A DNA stretch of 64,000 nt from Flavobacterium sp. FEMGT703F (GTDB lineage: Bacteria > Bacteroidota > Bacteroidia > Flavobacteriales > Flavobacteriaceae), in contig PGCN01000012.1 of assembly GCA_002786385.1 (NCBI GenBank), positions 1 through 64,000 of the forward strand, in the 5' to 3' direction. The notes below the pieces were generated by a model, which had not been told where the DNA came from, made no database searches, and saw only the letters and a program-made list of their open reading frames with translations. Shown piece by piece: positions 15,331-25,900 of the stretch (the stretch's first letter is position 1; each line of letters opens with the position of its first letter). The position numbers were made by a program, and so were the translations under genes.

Positions 15331-16362
15331 TTAATTTTTCTTGAAGGTCAGATAATCGGTTCTGTCGCTATGTTGTTTTTTTAAACGAATAATAGTGGTG
15401 TTAAATTCGATTACTTTCCATCCGGTTTCGATGTATTCTAATTCAGAGCCATCAAAATGCAAGTCCAATTTTTGGTAGGTTGCCTCGGTTTCCAATTCCC
15501 ATTCGCCGTTTATAGTTTGGTTATTTTTAACAGCCGTTACTGTTTCATCAGTATTGAAATCGAAATCAAAATCTTCATAATAATACGTTTCATCTTCTTC
15601 ATCATAATAGCAATACTGAATGAACCAAGTGCCCGAAGTTAAAATGGAAGCCAAAGCAGAACTTCCGGAACCACCTGAGTTGTCGTCATCACAATCGTCT
15701 ATGGCTTCGTCTATAAAATTTTCCAATTCGCTATTGGAATTAATTGTCACAGTTTGCCCGTAAGAATCAACAGCCGAAATAGGATAATTAATGGCTACGT
15801 AAGTATTGCTGCTCAGGTTATTCAAGAAATTAAACAAACCGCTGTTACTGGTTATGGTAACAGTATTGGCCAATTGATTATTACTGTCGTAAATATTAAT
15901 CTGAATAGGATAAACCAAACTGATACAATCAATTTCATCAAAACCATCATCATCGCCACACGAATCCAAAACATCCTCCAAATCATCAGCGTCTGTTAAC
16001 ACTTGCGTTTGAAAATTTTGAAAACGAATCGTAATCGGATACACAAAATTGACTAAATCATCATCATTGGAGTAAGCGTCAATGGCATCTTGAACCAATT
16101 GGTAATCGGACGCATCAGCAACCGTGATTTGATTCCCGTTCACTATTACAGTTACCGGTAACTGTACACTAAAACAACTGCTGCTATCTAGAACATTGTC
16201 TAAAGAAGTCGGATTTTGCGACGTTCTGATAAGCAATCCTGCAATAGGAGCGCTTCTTTCAAAACTTTGTGTGGTATCCTGTACTACCGTTTCTTCTTCT
16301 TTCTGACAACTGCCGAAAAAGAGAATTGAAATAATAAGGATGGATCTCAAAAAAACGTTCAT
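15331..16362 (-). CDS. Lipoprotein with four tandem YPI-type repeats and a lipocalin-like C-terminal domain
   Basis: This 343-aa protein has a lipoprotein signal ending ILFFGSC. Residues about 60-225 contain four repeats: a strand pair such as FVYPITIRF or LVYPIQINIYD or INYPISAVD, then a turn with TVTI, then a helix such as SELENFIDEAIDDC. The helices end in Asp-rich, sometimes Cys-bearing loops (CGDDDGFDEIDC, DDCDDDN) that could bind calcium. Residues about 240-343 form a lipocalin-like module with SGTWFIQYCYYDEED and a final DYLTFKKN. It faces away from the sigma factor gene and heads a minus-strand group with the 58-aa protein and paralogue 1. It is probably surface exposed; I cannot name the repeat family. 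Confidence 0.75.
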   Translation of the reverse strand: MNVFLRSILIISILFFGSCQKEEETVVQDTTQSFERSAPIAGLLIRTSQNPTSLDNVLDSSSCFSVQLPVTVIVNGNQITVADASDYQLVQDAIDAYSNDDDLVNFVYPITIRFQNFQTQVLTDADDLEDVLDSCGDDDGFDEIDCISLVYPIQINIYDSNNQLANTVTITSNSGLFNFLNNLSSNTYVAINYPISAVDSYGQTVTINSNSELENFIDEAIDDCDDDNSGGSGSSALASILTSGTWFIQYCYYDEEDETYYYEDFDFDFNTDETVTAVKNNQTINGEWELETEATYQKLDLHFDGSELEYIETGWKVIEFNTTIIRLKKQHSDRTDYLTFKKN

Positions 16363-16473
16363 AATTGTTGTGAATTAATCTGACTTTGAAAGTAAAACAT
16401 TAGATTTCAAAAATACCCTACTTTAGTCAAAAAAAATAATTATTTTTACCCGAGTTCAAGTTTAAGCCCAAAT

Positions 16474-16995
16474 ATGTCAACAGAGGAAATTTCAGGTATT
16501 TGCAAAGAAGCCGTTTTTTCGACCTTTTTTAAAAGCCATGCCAAAGCGCTGAGAAATTATTTATTCTATAAGTTTGGTAATGAAGACCAAGCTGAAGACA
16601 TTACGCAAGATGCCTTTATTAAGTTATGGCAAAATTGTGCCGATGTTCCTGTGGAAAAAGCAAAGTCTTACGTTTATACAATTGCCAATAACGCTTCGTT
16701 GAATGTAATTGCCCACCAAAAAGTAGTGTTGAATTACGCTAAAAACTCGGGTAAAAGTGAATTGACAAATGAGAATCCCGAATTTATACTCGAAGAAAAT
16801 CAATTTAAAACCAAATTAAACAAAGCCATTCAAAACCTAAACGAAACACAACGAGTGGCCTTTTTGATGCACCGCATAGACGGAAAAAAATATGCAGAAA
16901 TTGCAGCAGAACTCGAAATTTCGGTGAAAGCTGTTGAAAAAAGGATCCACTTGGCTTTGGTAGAATTGCGAAAAGAATTCGACCACTTTAAGTAG
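16474..16995 (+). CDS. ECF RNA polymerase sigma factor (FecI-like)
   Basis: This 173-aa protein has sigma region 2 (FFKSHAKALRNYLFYKFGN, then EDQAEDITQDAFIKLWQ near residues 35-55, the -10 recognition helix) and region 4 (LNETQRVAFLMHRIDGKKYA, EIAAELEISVKAVEKRIHLA near residues 140-165, a helix-turn-helix). It is of normal ECF length. It directs RNA polymerase to a small regulon. The anti-sigma FecR gene follows 46 bases after its stop codon and a TonB receptor follows that, which is the classic cell-surface signalling set. It probably controls this set and the divergent lipoprotein group. Confidence 0.93.
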   Translation: MSTEEISGICKEAVFSTFFKSHAKALRNYLFYKFGNEDQAEDITQDAFIKLWQNCADVPVEKAKSYVYTIANNASLNVIAHQKVVLNYAKNSGKSELTNENPEFILEENQFKTKLNKAIQNLNETQRVAFLMHRIDGKKYAEIAAELEISVKAVEKRIHLALVELRKEFDHFK

Positions 16996-17041
16996 GGTTT
17001 GATAAAATCAATATGTTTTAGTATCGAAATGCTATAAAATC

Positions 17042-17953
17042 ATGGAAGAAAATTACCCATTAGCAAAATGGCTCAGCGGAGAAATGACCGAGGCGGAATT
17101 GAAAGAATTCCAAGCCCAACCTGACTATGCGTTGTACGAAAAAATCAAAAAACACTCTTCATCGTTAGAAGCACCTGCCTTTGACGAAGCTGCAATATTG
17201 ACTTCAGTTTTAAACAGTCCGAAGAAAGAAGTAAAAACAATTTCATTCACCCAACACTGGCTGTTTAGAGTAGCTGCGGTATTGGTAATTAGTTTAGGAT
17301 TATTTTTTACCTACAATAACTTTTCCGCTGCTACAGAATTTGCCGAAAATGGAAATCAGAAAAACTTCTTTTTACCTGACAATTCTGAAGTAGTATTAAA
17401 TTCCGGTTCTGAAATTCAGTATAAAAAATGGAATTGGGAGAGCAACAGAACACTGGATTTGGAAGGAGAAGCTTATTTTAAAGTAGCCAAAGGAAAAAAA
17501 TTCGAAGTGAATACTGCTTTAGGAAAAGTAACAGTTTTAGGAACACAGTTCAACGTAAAACAACGCGACAATCGTTTTGATGTTACTTGTTACGAAGGAA
17601 GAGTTAAAGTAAACTATAACCAAACTGAAATTGTCATCACCAAAGGAATGAGCGTGTCTTTTGAAGACGGCAAGATGATAACATTACCGGAAAGTACAGC
17701 ACAAAATCCGGAGTGGCTTTCTCATGAATTAGCTTTCTATCAAGAAGATTTAGAGGCTATAGTAGGCGAAATAGAAAGACATTTTAATATCACGTTAGAA
17801 CTTAAAAACACGGAAAACAACCAATTATTCACAGGTATTATACCGGCGAAAGATATTAATATTTCTTTGGAGATATTAGCCACAACTTACCATTTAAAAC
17901 CTATTAAAGTCGATAGCAATAAATACATTTTAGAAAGCTTGGATGCTCTATAA
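17042..17953 (+). CDS. FecR-family anti-sigma factor
   Basis: This 303-aa protein has a short cytoplasmic N-terminal part (about 1-75), one membrane segment (WLFRVAAVLVISLGLFFTY near residue 78) and a periplasmic FecR domain. That domain contains FFLPDNSEVVLNSGSEIQY, then LDLEGEAYFKVAKGKKFEV, VTVLGTQFNVK and YEGRVKV, which are the family's hallmark strands, and a C-terminal domain typical of Bacteroidota FecR (NPEWLSHELAFYQEDLEAIV). It holds the ECF sigma factor inactive until the TonB receptor signals. Its end overlaps the receptor gene by 11 bases. Confidence 0.95.
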   Translation: MEENYPLAKWLSGEMTEAELKEFQAQPDYALYEKIKKHSSSLEAPAFDEAAILTSVLNSPKKEVKTISFTQHWLFRVAAVLVISLGLFFTYNNFSAATEFAENGNQKNFFLPDNSEVVLNSGSEIQYKKWNWESNRTLDLEGEAYFKVAKGKKFEVNTALGKVTVLGTQFNVKQRDNRFDVTCYEGRVKVNYNQTEIVITKGMSVSFEDGKMITLPESTAQNPEWLSHELAFYQEDLEAIVGEIERHFNITLELKNTENNQLFTGIIPAKDINISLEILATTYHLKPIKVDSNKYILESLDAL

Positions 17954-20465
17954 AAGATGCATTTTTTTACTCTTTTTTTGCCTCTTTTCTTTGTTGGGTA
18001 TCGCTCAAAAAGACAGGAAAGAGATTCCATTGAAAAATATTTTGGGTCTGATTAGCAAAGACCACCAAGTTCGTTTCAGCTACATTGAAGACGAAATTGT
18101 GGTATATGCCTTAACACCGCCGGATAAAAATTGGTCTTTAGAAGAAAAAATAAACTACCTCAAACGCATCACGCGACTACAATTTAAGCGCATCAGCGAA
18201 AAATATTTCACTATTTATGATGATAAGAAAGTCGACAAACCCTTGTGCGGATTCCTGATTGATGCCGTTTCAGGAAAAGGAATTGAAAATGCACTAATCA
18301 AGATAGAAAAAACAGACTTCACCACATTTACCGAGGCTAATGGTCATTTTACGATTCCGAAAATATCTTCAGAAAAAATCCAAATCCAACACCAAGGCTA
18401 CCAAACCTTCTCCATTTCACCGGAAGAATTGAATGTTCCTGATTGTCCGAAATTCCGACTGCAGCCTATCTTGCAAAGTTTAGACGAAGTAATAACACAT
18501 CGCTATTTAACTACTGGAATCAGCAAAAAAAATGACGGCACTATAGTCATCAAACCCAAGAAATTCGGATTGTTACCGGGCTTAATCGAGCCTGATGTAT
18601 TGCAAACCATGCAACAAATTCCGGGTATCATCAGCATTGATGAAACCATCTCCAACATCAATGTTCGCGGCGGTACTCACGATCAGAATTTATTTTTATG
18701 GAATGGCATTCGCATGTTTCAAACCGGGCATTTTTTCGGATTGATTTCGGCTTTTAATCCGTCGCTAGCCCAAAATATTACAATCAGTAAGAATGGAAGT
18801 TCTGCTTTTTTTGGCGAAAGCGTATCGAGTTTGGTCGACATTTCATCCCAAGTCCGCAATACTGAAAACACCAATGCCAGTTTGAGTTCTAATATGATTA
18901 GCGCTGAATTTTATTCAAAAATTAAAATCTCAGACAACTCCAATTTTACATTCTCAGCCAGACGATCACTAACCGATATATTTCAATCGCCTACCTATCG
19001 CAGCTATAGTAACCGCATCTTTCAAAACACGGTAATCACCGATTTAACAACCAATGCTATAGTGGGTTACAAAAGTAATGTCGACTTTTACTTTTACGAT
19101 ATTACCGCTCAATTTGAACAAAAAATCGGTACTAAACACCAATTCAACATCGATGTAATAGCCATTGAAAATACCTTACAATTTGACCAATCAACAGCTA
19201 CTTTAAGCAAAAACAGCGCTTTAGAACAGGAAAGCTTTGGCGGAAGTTTGCAATGGAAAACCAATTGGAATGCGAATCACAACACAGAATTTAAAGCCTA
19301 TTTTTCGGCTTACGACTTAAATTCGACGAACCAAACCTTGGAGAGCAATCAAATTTTAGCACAAAAAAATAAAGTAATGGATTATGGGTTTCAAATTAGA
19401 AACACCAACCGAATAAACGATCAGTTCACCATCAATACAGGATACCAACTCAATGAAATAGGCGTAACCAATTTTGACGAGATCAATTTACCGCTATTCT
19501 CTCGAACCATAACTAATGTCCTTATTTCGCACGCCGGAATTGCCGAAGGTGTGTATGAAACCGAAAGTAAAAAAACCTTCATTCGAGGCGGACTTAGAGC
19601 CAATTATTTTGATAAATTCGGACTGTTTTTGGCCGAACCGAGATTGCAGTTCAGTCAGGCGTTGGGAAACCATTGGCGCTTGGAAATCTTGGGAGAGCAA
19701 AAAAGCCAAACATTGTCACAAATAATAGATTTACAACAGGACTTTTTAGGAGTTGAAAAACGACGCTGGACACTAGCCAACGACCAAAGTATACCGGTTC
19801 AAAAGAGCAATCAGTTGTCGGTTGGCCTCAGCTTTAAAAAGAACAATTGGTTGATTACTATAGATAATTTTTATAAAAAAATTACCGGAATCACCAGCAG
19901 TAGTCAAGGTTTTATGAATCAATTTGAGTTGGAAAGAGCCATAGGCGATTACCAAGTTTTAGGAAGTGAATTTTTAATTCAAAAATCATTCAACCGTTTT
20001 TATACTTGGTTGAGTTATGCTTATAACGACAATAAGTACGATTTTAAAACACTCAACAGCACTTCTTTCCCCAACAACTTCGAAGTGACACATGCCGTTT
20101 CTTGGGCTGCAATGTATGAGTGGAAAAAGGTCAAACTGGCATTAGGTGCCAAATGGCATACCGGAAGACCAATCACCACGCCTACCACTTTCACCGTTAC
20201 AGAAGCCAATCCGACTATTGTTTACAATGCGCCAAACAACGAAAAATTAAAAGACTATTTTCAGGTTAATTTTTCAGCTTCAAAAGAATGGCGTTTGGGC
20301 GCTACAACCCGTTTACAAACATCGGCTTCGATTATGAACTTATTAAATACTCGAAACAGTATTAACCGATTTTACAGAGTGAACACTACGGACAATTCGG
20401 TGGAAAGTGTAGACACCTACTCGCTTGAAATGACGCCGAACTTGAATGTTAAATTTACATTTTAA
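17943..20465 (+). CDS. TonB-dependent outer-membrane receptor with signalling (STN) domain
   Basis: This 840-aa protein has a signal peptide (to about residue 21, ending LLGIAQ). An STN domain follows (about 25-75, ILGLISKDHQVRFSYIEDE), which touches FecR in the periplasm, then a carboxypeptidase-regulatory-like beta sandwich (about 100-165, LCGFLIDAVSGKGIENA). The plug domain (about 195-300) includes MQQIPGI and NVRGGTHDQNLFLWNGIRM, and the rest is a 22-strand barrel ending NLNVKFTF. It imports an unknown substrate with TonB energy and signals through FecR to the sigma factor. The ATG overlaps the end of fecR. No substrate-specific motif is visible. Confidence 0.93.
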   Translation: MLYKRCIFLLFFCLFSLLGIAQKDRKEIPLKNILGLISKDHQVRFSYIEDEIVVYALTPPDKNWSLEEKINYLKRITRLQFKRISEKYFTIYDDKKVDKPLCGFLIDAVSGKGIENALIKIEKTDFTTFTEANGHFTIPKISSEKIQIQHQGYQTFSISPEELNVPDCPKFRLQPILQSLDEVITHRYLTTGISKKNDGTIVIKPKKFGLLPGLIEPDVLQTMQQIPGIISIDETISNINVRGGTHDQNLFLWNGIRMFQTGHFFGLISAFNPSLAQNITISKNGSSAFFGESVSSLVDISSQVRNTENTNASLSSNMISAEFYSKIKISDNSNFTFSARRSLTDIFQSPTYRSYSNRIFQNTVITDLTTNAIVGYKSNVDFYFYDITAQFEQKIGTKHQFNIDVIAIENTLQFDQSTATLSKNSALEQESFGGSLQWKTNWNANHNTEFKAYFSAYDLNSTNQTLESNQILAQKNKVMDYGFQIRNTNRINDQFTINTGYQLNEIGVTNFDEINLPLFSRTITNVLISHAGIAEGVYETESKKTFIRGGLRANYFDKFGLFLAEPRLQFSQALGNHWRLEILGEQKSQTLSQIIDLQQDFLGVEKRRWTLANDQSIPVQKSNQLSVGLSFKKNNWLITIDNFYKKITGITSSSQGFMNQFELERAIGDYQVLGSEFLIQKSFNRFYTWLSYAYNDNKYDFKTLNSTSFPNNFEVTHAVSWAAMYEWKKVKLALGAKWHTGRPITTPTTFTVTEANPTIVYNAPNNEKLKDYFQVNFSASKEWRLGATTRLQTSASIMNLLNTRNSINRFYRVNTTDNSVESVDTYSLEMTPNLNVKFTF

Positions 20466-20497
20466 AAAAGCGATTGAAACCTCAACCGCTTTTTTAA
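20463..20497. terminator. Bidirectional terminator after the TonB receptor
   Basis: AAAAAAGCG (20464-20472) pairs with CGCTTTTTT (20487-20495), and TTGA pairs with TCAA inside the loop. It separates the receptor from the convergent lipoprotein gene. Confidence 0.85.
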
Positions 20498-20499
20498 GA

Positions 20500-20940
20500 T
20501 TATAGTTTTTGAAAGGTAAGATAATCAATTGTCCCTGTTTCCAAGTTTTCGTCTTTTAAGCGTAGCTTAGTTGTGGTACTTTCAATAACATACCAATCAT
20601 CTGAAATGTTAGTAAACCTAGGTTCAACACTGGTTAAAGCCAAGTTAACAACCAATACCGGATCGCCATCAAAACCTTCATCAACTACACCCCAACTTCC
20701 TGCTACCGGAGTAGTTCCTGTATTGGATAATGACACCGTTATAGCGTCAAAGTCGAAAACTATACCATTATAATCCGATGTTTTCAGATTGTTTTGATAG
20801 GTAAACTGACTTATTTTCCATGTACCTGAAGTCATCGAATCAATGACTTTAGCTTCATTTAATAAAGGAACATCGATGGATTCGTCACAAGAACCAAAAA
20901 CCATTACCAATGCCAATAATAAGATAGATTTTATTTTCAT
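20500..20940 (-). CDS. Lipocalin-like lipoprotein (paralogue 3)
   Basis: This 146-aa protein has a lipoprotein signal ending MVFGSC, then SGTWKISQFTYQNN, a hairpin with VAGSWGVVDEG, ISDDWYVIESTTTKLRLKD and a final DYLTFQKL. The order and key residues match the 14665-15126 product and the C-terminal part of the 15331-16362 product (GTW, a middle GSW or GTW strand, DDW, 'TT..L.L', 'LTF.K'). It lies immediately downstream of the receptor gene on the other strand and immediately downstream of argS (11 bases), with which it could share transcripts. It is probably outer-membrane anchored. Confidence 0.75.
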   Translation of the reverse strand: MKIKSILLLALVMVFGSCDESIDVPLLNEAKVIDSMTSGTWKISQFTYQNNLKTSDYNGIVFDFDAITVSLSNTGTTPVAGSWGVVDEGFDGDPVLVVNLALTSVEPRFTNISDDWYVIESTTTKLRLKDENLETGTIDYLTFQKL

Positions 20941-20951
20941 ATAAATAAGTA

Positions 20952-22730
20952 TTACATTCTTTCCGGAACATCTATTCCTAGAAGTTTGAACGATGATTTT
21001 ATAGTTTGTCCCACTTTTTGAGAAAGTTGCACTCGGAATACTTTAGTAAGCAAATCTGTTTCGCCTAAAATAGATACCGATTGGTAAAACGAATTGTATT
21101 CCTTAACCAAGTCGTAAGTGTAATTAGCAATTAAAGCGGGACTGTGGTTGTGAGCCGCATTTTGGATAACTTCGGGGAATAATTCCAATTGTTTTAGCAA
21201 TTCCTTTTCTTTTTCGTGCAACACTATTTCGGTGATGTCTTGCATCAAACTAAAATCACTTTTTCTAAGTATCGATTGGATACGAGCATAAGTATATTGA
21301 ATGAACGGACCGGTATTTCCGGCAAAATCAACCGATTCTTCCGGATTGAAAAGGATTTGTTTTTTGGGGTCAACTTTTAAAATGTAATATTTCAAAGCGC
21401 CCAAACCGATCGTTTTGAAAAGTTGGGCTTTTTCGGTCTCGCTATAACCGTCTAACTTACCCAGTTCTGTGGCAATTTTTCCAGCTGTTTCGGTCATTTC
21501 AGTCATCAAATCATCGGCATCTACAACCGTTCCTTCGCGAGATTTCATCTTCCCCGATGGCAATTCTACCATACCGTAGGACAAATGGTATAAGTTTTCG
21601 GCCCAGTCAAAACCGAGTTTTTTCAGAATCAAAAACAACACTTTAAAGTGGTAATCTTGCTCATTTCCAACCGTGTAAACCATACCGCCAACATTAGGGA
21701 AATCTTTAACGCGTTGGATGGCTGTACCAATATCTTGTGTCATATAAACGGCTGTACCGTCGGAACGCAATACAATTTTTCGGTCTAAGCCATCTGCTGT
21801 TAAATCAATCCAAACCGAACCGTCGGGATCTTTCTCGAATATGCCTTTTTCCAAACCGAATTGCACAACTTCTTTGCCCAACAAATACGTATTGCTTTCG
21901 TAATAGTAACTGTCGAAATCGACACCTAAATTGGTATAGGTTTCGGCAAAACCGTCGTAAACCCATTGGTTCATTTTTTTCCATAGGGCTACTACTTCAG
22001 CGTCACCGGCTTCCCATTTGCGGAGCATTTCCTGAGCTTCTAGGATAATCGGCGCTTGTTTTTTGGCATCCTCTTCTGAAAACCCTTTAGCGGTTAATTC
22101 ATGGATTTGAGCTTTGTATTCTTGATCGAATTTTACATAAAAATTCCCAACCAACTTATCGCCTTTTAATTGGGTAGTTTCAGGCGTTTGCCCTTCGCCG
22201 AATTTTTGCCAAGCCAACATCGATTTACAAATATGAATACCTCTATCGTTGATGATTTGAGTTTTGTAAACTTTTTTTCCTGAAGCTTTAATGATTTCGG
22301 CAACTGAGTAACCCAACAAATTATTTCTCACGTGTCCGAGATGCAATGGTTTGTTGGTATTAGGTGAAGAATACTCCACCATTACAGCTTTTTCAGTAGC
22401 AGTAGGCGTGACAAAACCAAAAGTATTGTTGCTTTTAATTTGGTTGAAAAAAGACAAATAATAGTTATCAGATACAACTAAGTTTAAGAAACCCGAAACT
22501 ACATTAAAACGCACCACTTCCGGAGCATTAGCAACCAAGTAATCCCCGATTTTTGTGCCCATTTCTGCCGGATTACCTTTGATTTGTTTCAACAACGGAA
22601 ACAACACCATCGTGATATCTCCCTCAAACTCTTTCCTTGTCAATTGAAATTCTACCCTTTCGATGGCAATTCCGAAAAGTTGTTGTACAGCAGTTTCAAT
22701 GTGATTGGTTAAAATTTGAGTAAGCTTCAT
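20952..22730 (-). CDS. argS: Arginyl-tRNA synthetase ArgS
   Basis: ArgS charges tRNA-Arg with arginine in the cytoplasm. This 592-aa protein is full length: an N-terminal tRNA-binding domain, the class I catalytic core with YSSPNTNKPLHLGHVRNN (HIGH motif near residue 130), KMKSREGTVV (KMSKS-like, near residue 393), and the C-terminal anticodon-binding domain ending VPERM. The start MKLTQILTNHIETAVQ is typical. A TATCTTTG -7 element lies 20 bases upstream on the same strand. Confidence 0.97.
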   Translation of the reverse strand: MKLTQILTNHIETAVQQLFGIAIERVEFQLTRKEFEGDITMVLFPLLKQIKGNPAEMGTKIGDYLVANAPEVVRFNVVSGFLNLVVSDNYYLSFFNQIKSNNTFGFVTPTATEKAVMVEYSSPNTNKPLHLGHVRNNLLGYSVAEIIKASGKKVYKTQIINDRGIHICKSMLAWQKFGEGQTPETTQLKGDKLVGNFYVKFDQEYKAQIHELTAKGFSEEDAKKQAPIILEAQEMLRKWEAGDAEVVALWKKMNQWVYDGFAETYTNLGVDFDSYYYESNTYLLGKEVVQFGLEKGIFEKDPDGSVWIDLTADGLDRKIVLRSDGTAVYMTQDIGTAIQRVKDFPNVGGMVYTVGNEQDYHFKVLFLILKKLGFDWAENLYHLSYGMVELPSGKMKSREGTVVDADDLMTEMTETAGKIATELGKLDGYSETEKAQLFKTIGLGALKYYILKVDPKKQILFNPEESVDFAGNTGPFIQYTYARIQSILRKSDFSLMQDITEIVLHEKEKELLKQLELFPEVIQNAAHNHSPALIANYTYDLVKEYNSFYQSVSILGETDLLTKVFRVQLSQKVGQTIKSSFKLLGIDVPERM

Positions 22731-22750
22731 AATATTTCATTTTAGGTTGG

Positions 22751-22758
22751 CAAAGATA
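22751..22758 (-). promoter_or_regulatory. Promoter -7 element of argS
   Basis: The minus strand reads TATCTTTG, a match to TAnnTTTG, 20 bases upstream of the argS start codon. No clear -33 TTG is present at the usual spacing. Confidence 0.5.
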
Positions 22759-22929
22759 AACATTAGAAAATAATTTCTGAGGCAATGATTTAAATATAAA
22801 AAGTAGATTAAAAAAGATATTTTTGTAAGTATAATCACTTATTATTAATTAAATTTGTGCATTTCATCGATTTTTTTTGCATTTAAACGATAATATATTT
22901 CATATTTGTTGTGTCAAAATCCCCAAGTC

Positions 22930-25900
22930 ATGAAAAAACTAATACTATTAATCGGAATCTTATTCACAGCCATTGGGTTTTCACAACCTATCAATGTGAA
23001 TACTACCAACTACACTGTACCACAATTGGTAAATGATGTCTTAATCAACAATTCTTGTGTTAATGCTACCAATGTTACCTGGAGTACCGGTAGCAATTAC
23101 GGATCAACCAACGGAATTGGATTTTTCCAAAGCACCAATCCAAATTTCCCTATGCAAAGCGGAGTGATTTTAAGTACCGGAAATGTTGCTAATGCACCAG
23201 GACCGAATACTACGTTATTAAGTGACGGGAATGCCGCTTGGCCTGGTGATACAGATTTAGAAAATACCTTAGCTGCGGCTGGCGTTAGTTTGGTGTCTAA
23301 AAATGCCACTGTATTGGAATTTGATTTTATTCCGAATTCTTCTTTCTTTAGTTTTGATTTTATTTTTGCTTCAGAAGAGTATGGAAACTTTCAATGTCAG
23401 TTCTCTGATGCTTTCGCATTTTTGTTAACCAATACCGCAACAGGAACCACTACCAACTTAGCTTTGGTACCGAATACCAATTTGCCAATTTCTGTGGTAA
23501 CGATTAGAGATTATTTATACAACTCTTCTTGTCCTTCTGCAAACGCTCAGTTTTTCGGATCGTTCAATGGAGGTTCGCAAGCCGCTACATCGGCAACAAA
23601 CTTTAACGGACAAACTACTGTTATGACCGCTGCATCAACTTTAACCCCGGGAGTACAATACCACATCAAATTGGTTATAGCTGATCGTTTAGACCCGCAA
23701 TCGGATTCTGCTATCTTCATTTCTGCTAACAGTTTGAACATCGGTCAAGATGTTTTGGGACAAGATTTAACTGTAGCCAACAACACGGCTATATGTTATG
23801 GTGCAACGCATTCAATCCAAACAGGGTTAAATCCATCAAACTTTATCTTTCAATGGAAAAGAAACAATACTGTTTTAGCCAACGAAACAGGGCCAAGCTT
23901 GCTGATAACCCAACCTGGAACTTATACAGTAACCTACTCCAATATTTTGAGTCCGTGTCTACCCACCACTAATGATATTGTTATTCAGTATTTTCCACAA
24001 ATAAATACGCAAAACCCTATAAATCTTTACAGATGTGATACAGGAAGTTCAAACTACAGTTATAATTTGGACCTTAACACTCCTATTGTAAAAACCGGAT
24101 TAAATGCAAACACAATTGTAACTTACCATGCCTCACAACAAGATGCAGATAACAACACTAACTCATTACCGCTTAATTATACTGCTTCACCTCTACAAAC
24201 TATATATGTTAGAATACAAATACCAAATACACCTTGCTATGTAACAAGATCCTTTCAACTATTAACATCACCGGCTCCTGTTGCATATCAAGCTCCAAAT
24301 ATTACTGCTTGTGCCAGAAGAATTAATTCAGTGAGTGCGTTAATAAATTTAAATCAACAAATACCATCAATCTTAAATGGTCAATCTGCAAGCATCAACA
24401 ATGTATCATTTTATAATTCATTAATAAATGCTACTAACGATATTAACCAAATTACCGGAAATCTTAATAGCATAGTACTTAACAGCTCTACAATCTATGT
24501 CAGAGTTGAAAATAATACAGATACATCTTGTTATTCAATAAGTAGTTTTACAGTAACAGTTATACCATTACCGCCCATAGATGTAATTCAACCAGTTGTT
24601 GTATGTGATTCATATACATTACTTCCTTTAACAAACGGTAATTATTATACTCAATCAAATGGTCAAGGAACAATGTTACATGCGGGAGACATTATTAACG
24701 AAACCACAACTATTTACATATACAATCAACCTGATGGTCCGGGTACTTGTGCTGCTAACAGTAATTTTACAGTAACAATCGTTGACCCTAATTCAATCGC
24801 TCCAATCGACACAACAAGTTGCGGCAGCTATACCTTAGCCCCAAGACAATATGGTAGTTATTTCACCCAGCCGGGAGGCCAAGGCACTGAAATTCCTGCT
24901 GGTACAGTAATTACGACAACTCAAGTAATATATTTTTATTTCAAAACAGATATTGCGCCGTTTTGTGAAGTTGATACTGATTTTACAGTTACTATTATCC
25001 CTTCTGTAGAAGTAGGAACAAGAAATGACATATTCGAATGCACTTCTTATACTTTACCGGAATTAACTGTTGGGAAGTATTATACACAACCTGGAGGAAA
25101 TGGTACAGAAATCCCTGCAGGAACTGTAATCACTTCTAATCAAACAGTATATGTTTATGCCACTAGTGGCGGTTCTTCGCCTTGTACAGATCAAGATAGC
25201 TTTAACATATTTATTGGTATCAACCAACCGGCAGATATCAGTCAGTGTAACGGCTATACTTTACCGGCTTTACCGATTGGGAATTACTTTACTGCACCAA
25301 TGGGAGGCGGACAAATGATACCGGCTGGTACCGTAATCAACAACAATACTACTATTTATATTTTTGCACAAGTAAGCAGCGACAGTACTAACTGTACTGA
25401 TAACTTATCGTTTAACATCAGTATTTCTCAACCTGAGGTAGATGAATTAGATGATGTAACGCTTTGTGAAACTTATACTTTACCGGAATTAACCAACGGA
25501 GATTACTATACCGGATCAGGGGGGACAGGAACAATGCTTAGCGCTGGAGATGTTATTACCACCTCACAAACTTTGTACATTTTCAAAAGATTAAACGCTG
25601 CTTGTTTTAATCAATCTAGCTTTGATATCACTATCAATCCGCTACCTTTAATTGATTCAAGATCCGACATCGATATTTGTGACCAATATGTATTAACACA
25701 ATTACAAAATGGCAACTATTATACAGGTCCTAACGGAACCGGAACGTTATTACCGGCCGGAAGTGTAATTACTTCTTCACAAAGAATCTACATCTTTGCT
25801 ATTTCTAACACTACACCGGCTTGTACCAATGAAAACAGTTTCCAAGTTAACATTTTCTCTACTACAGCAGACAGCTCAGCTAACATAACCGCTTGTGACG

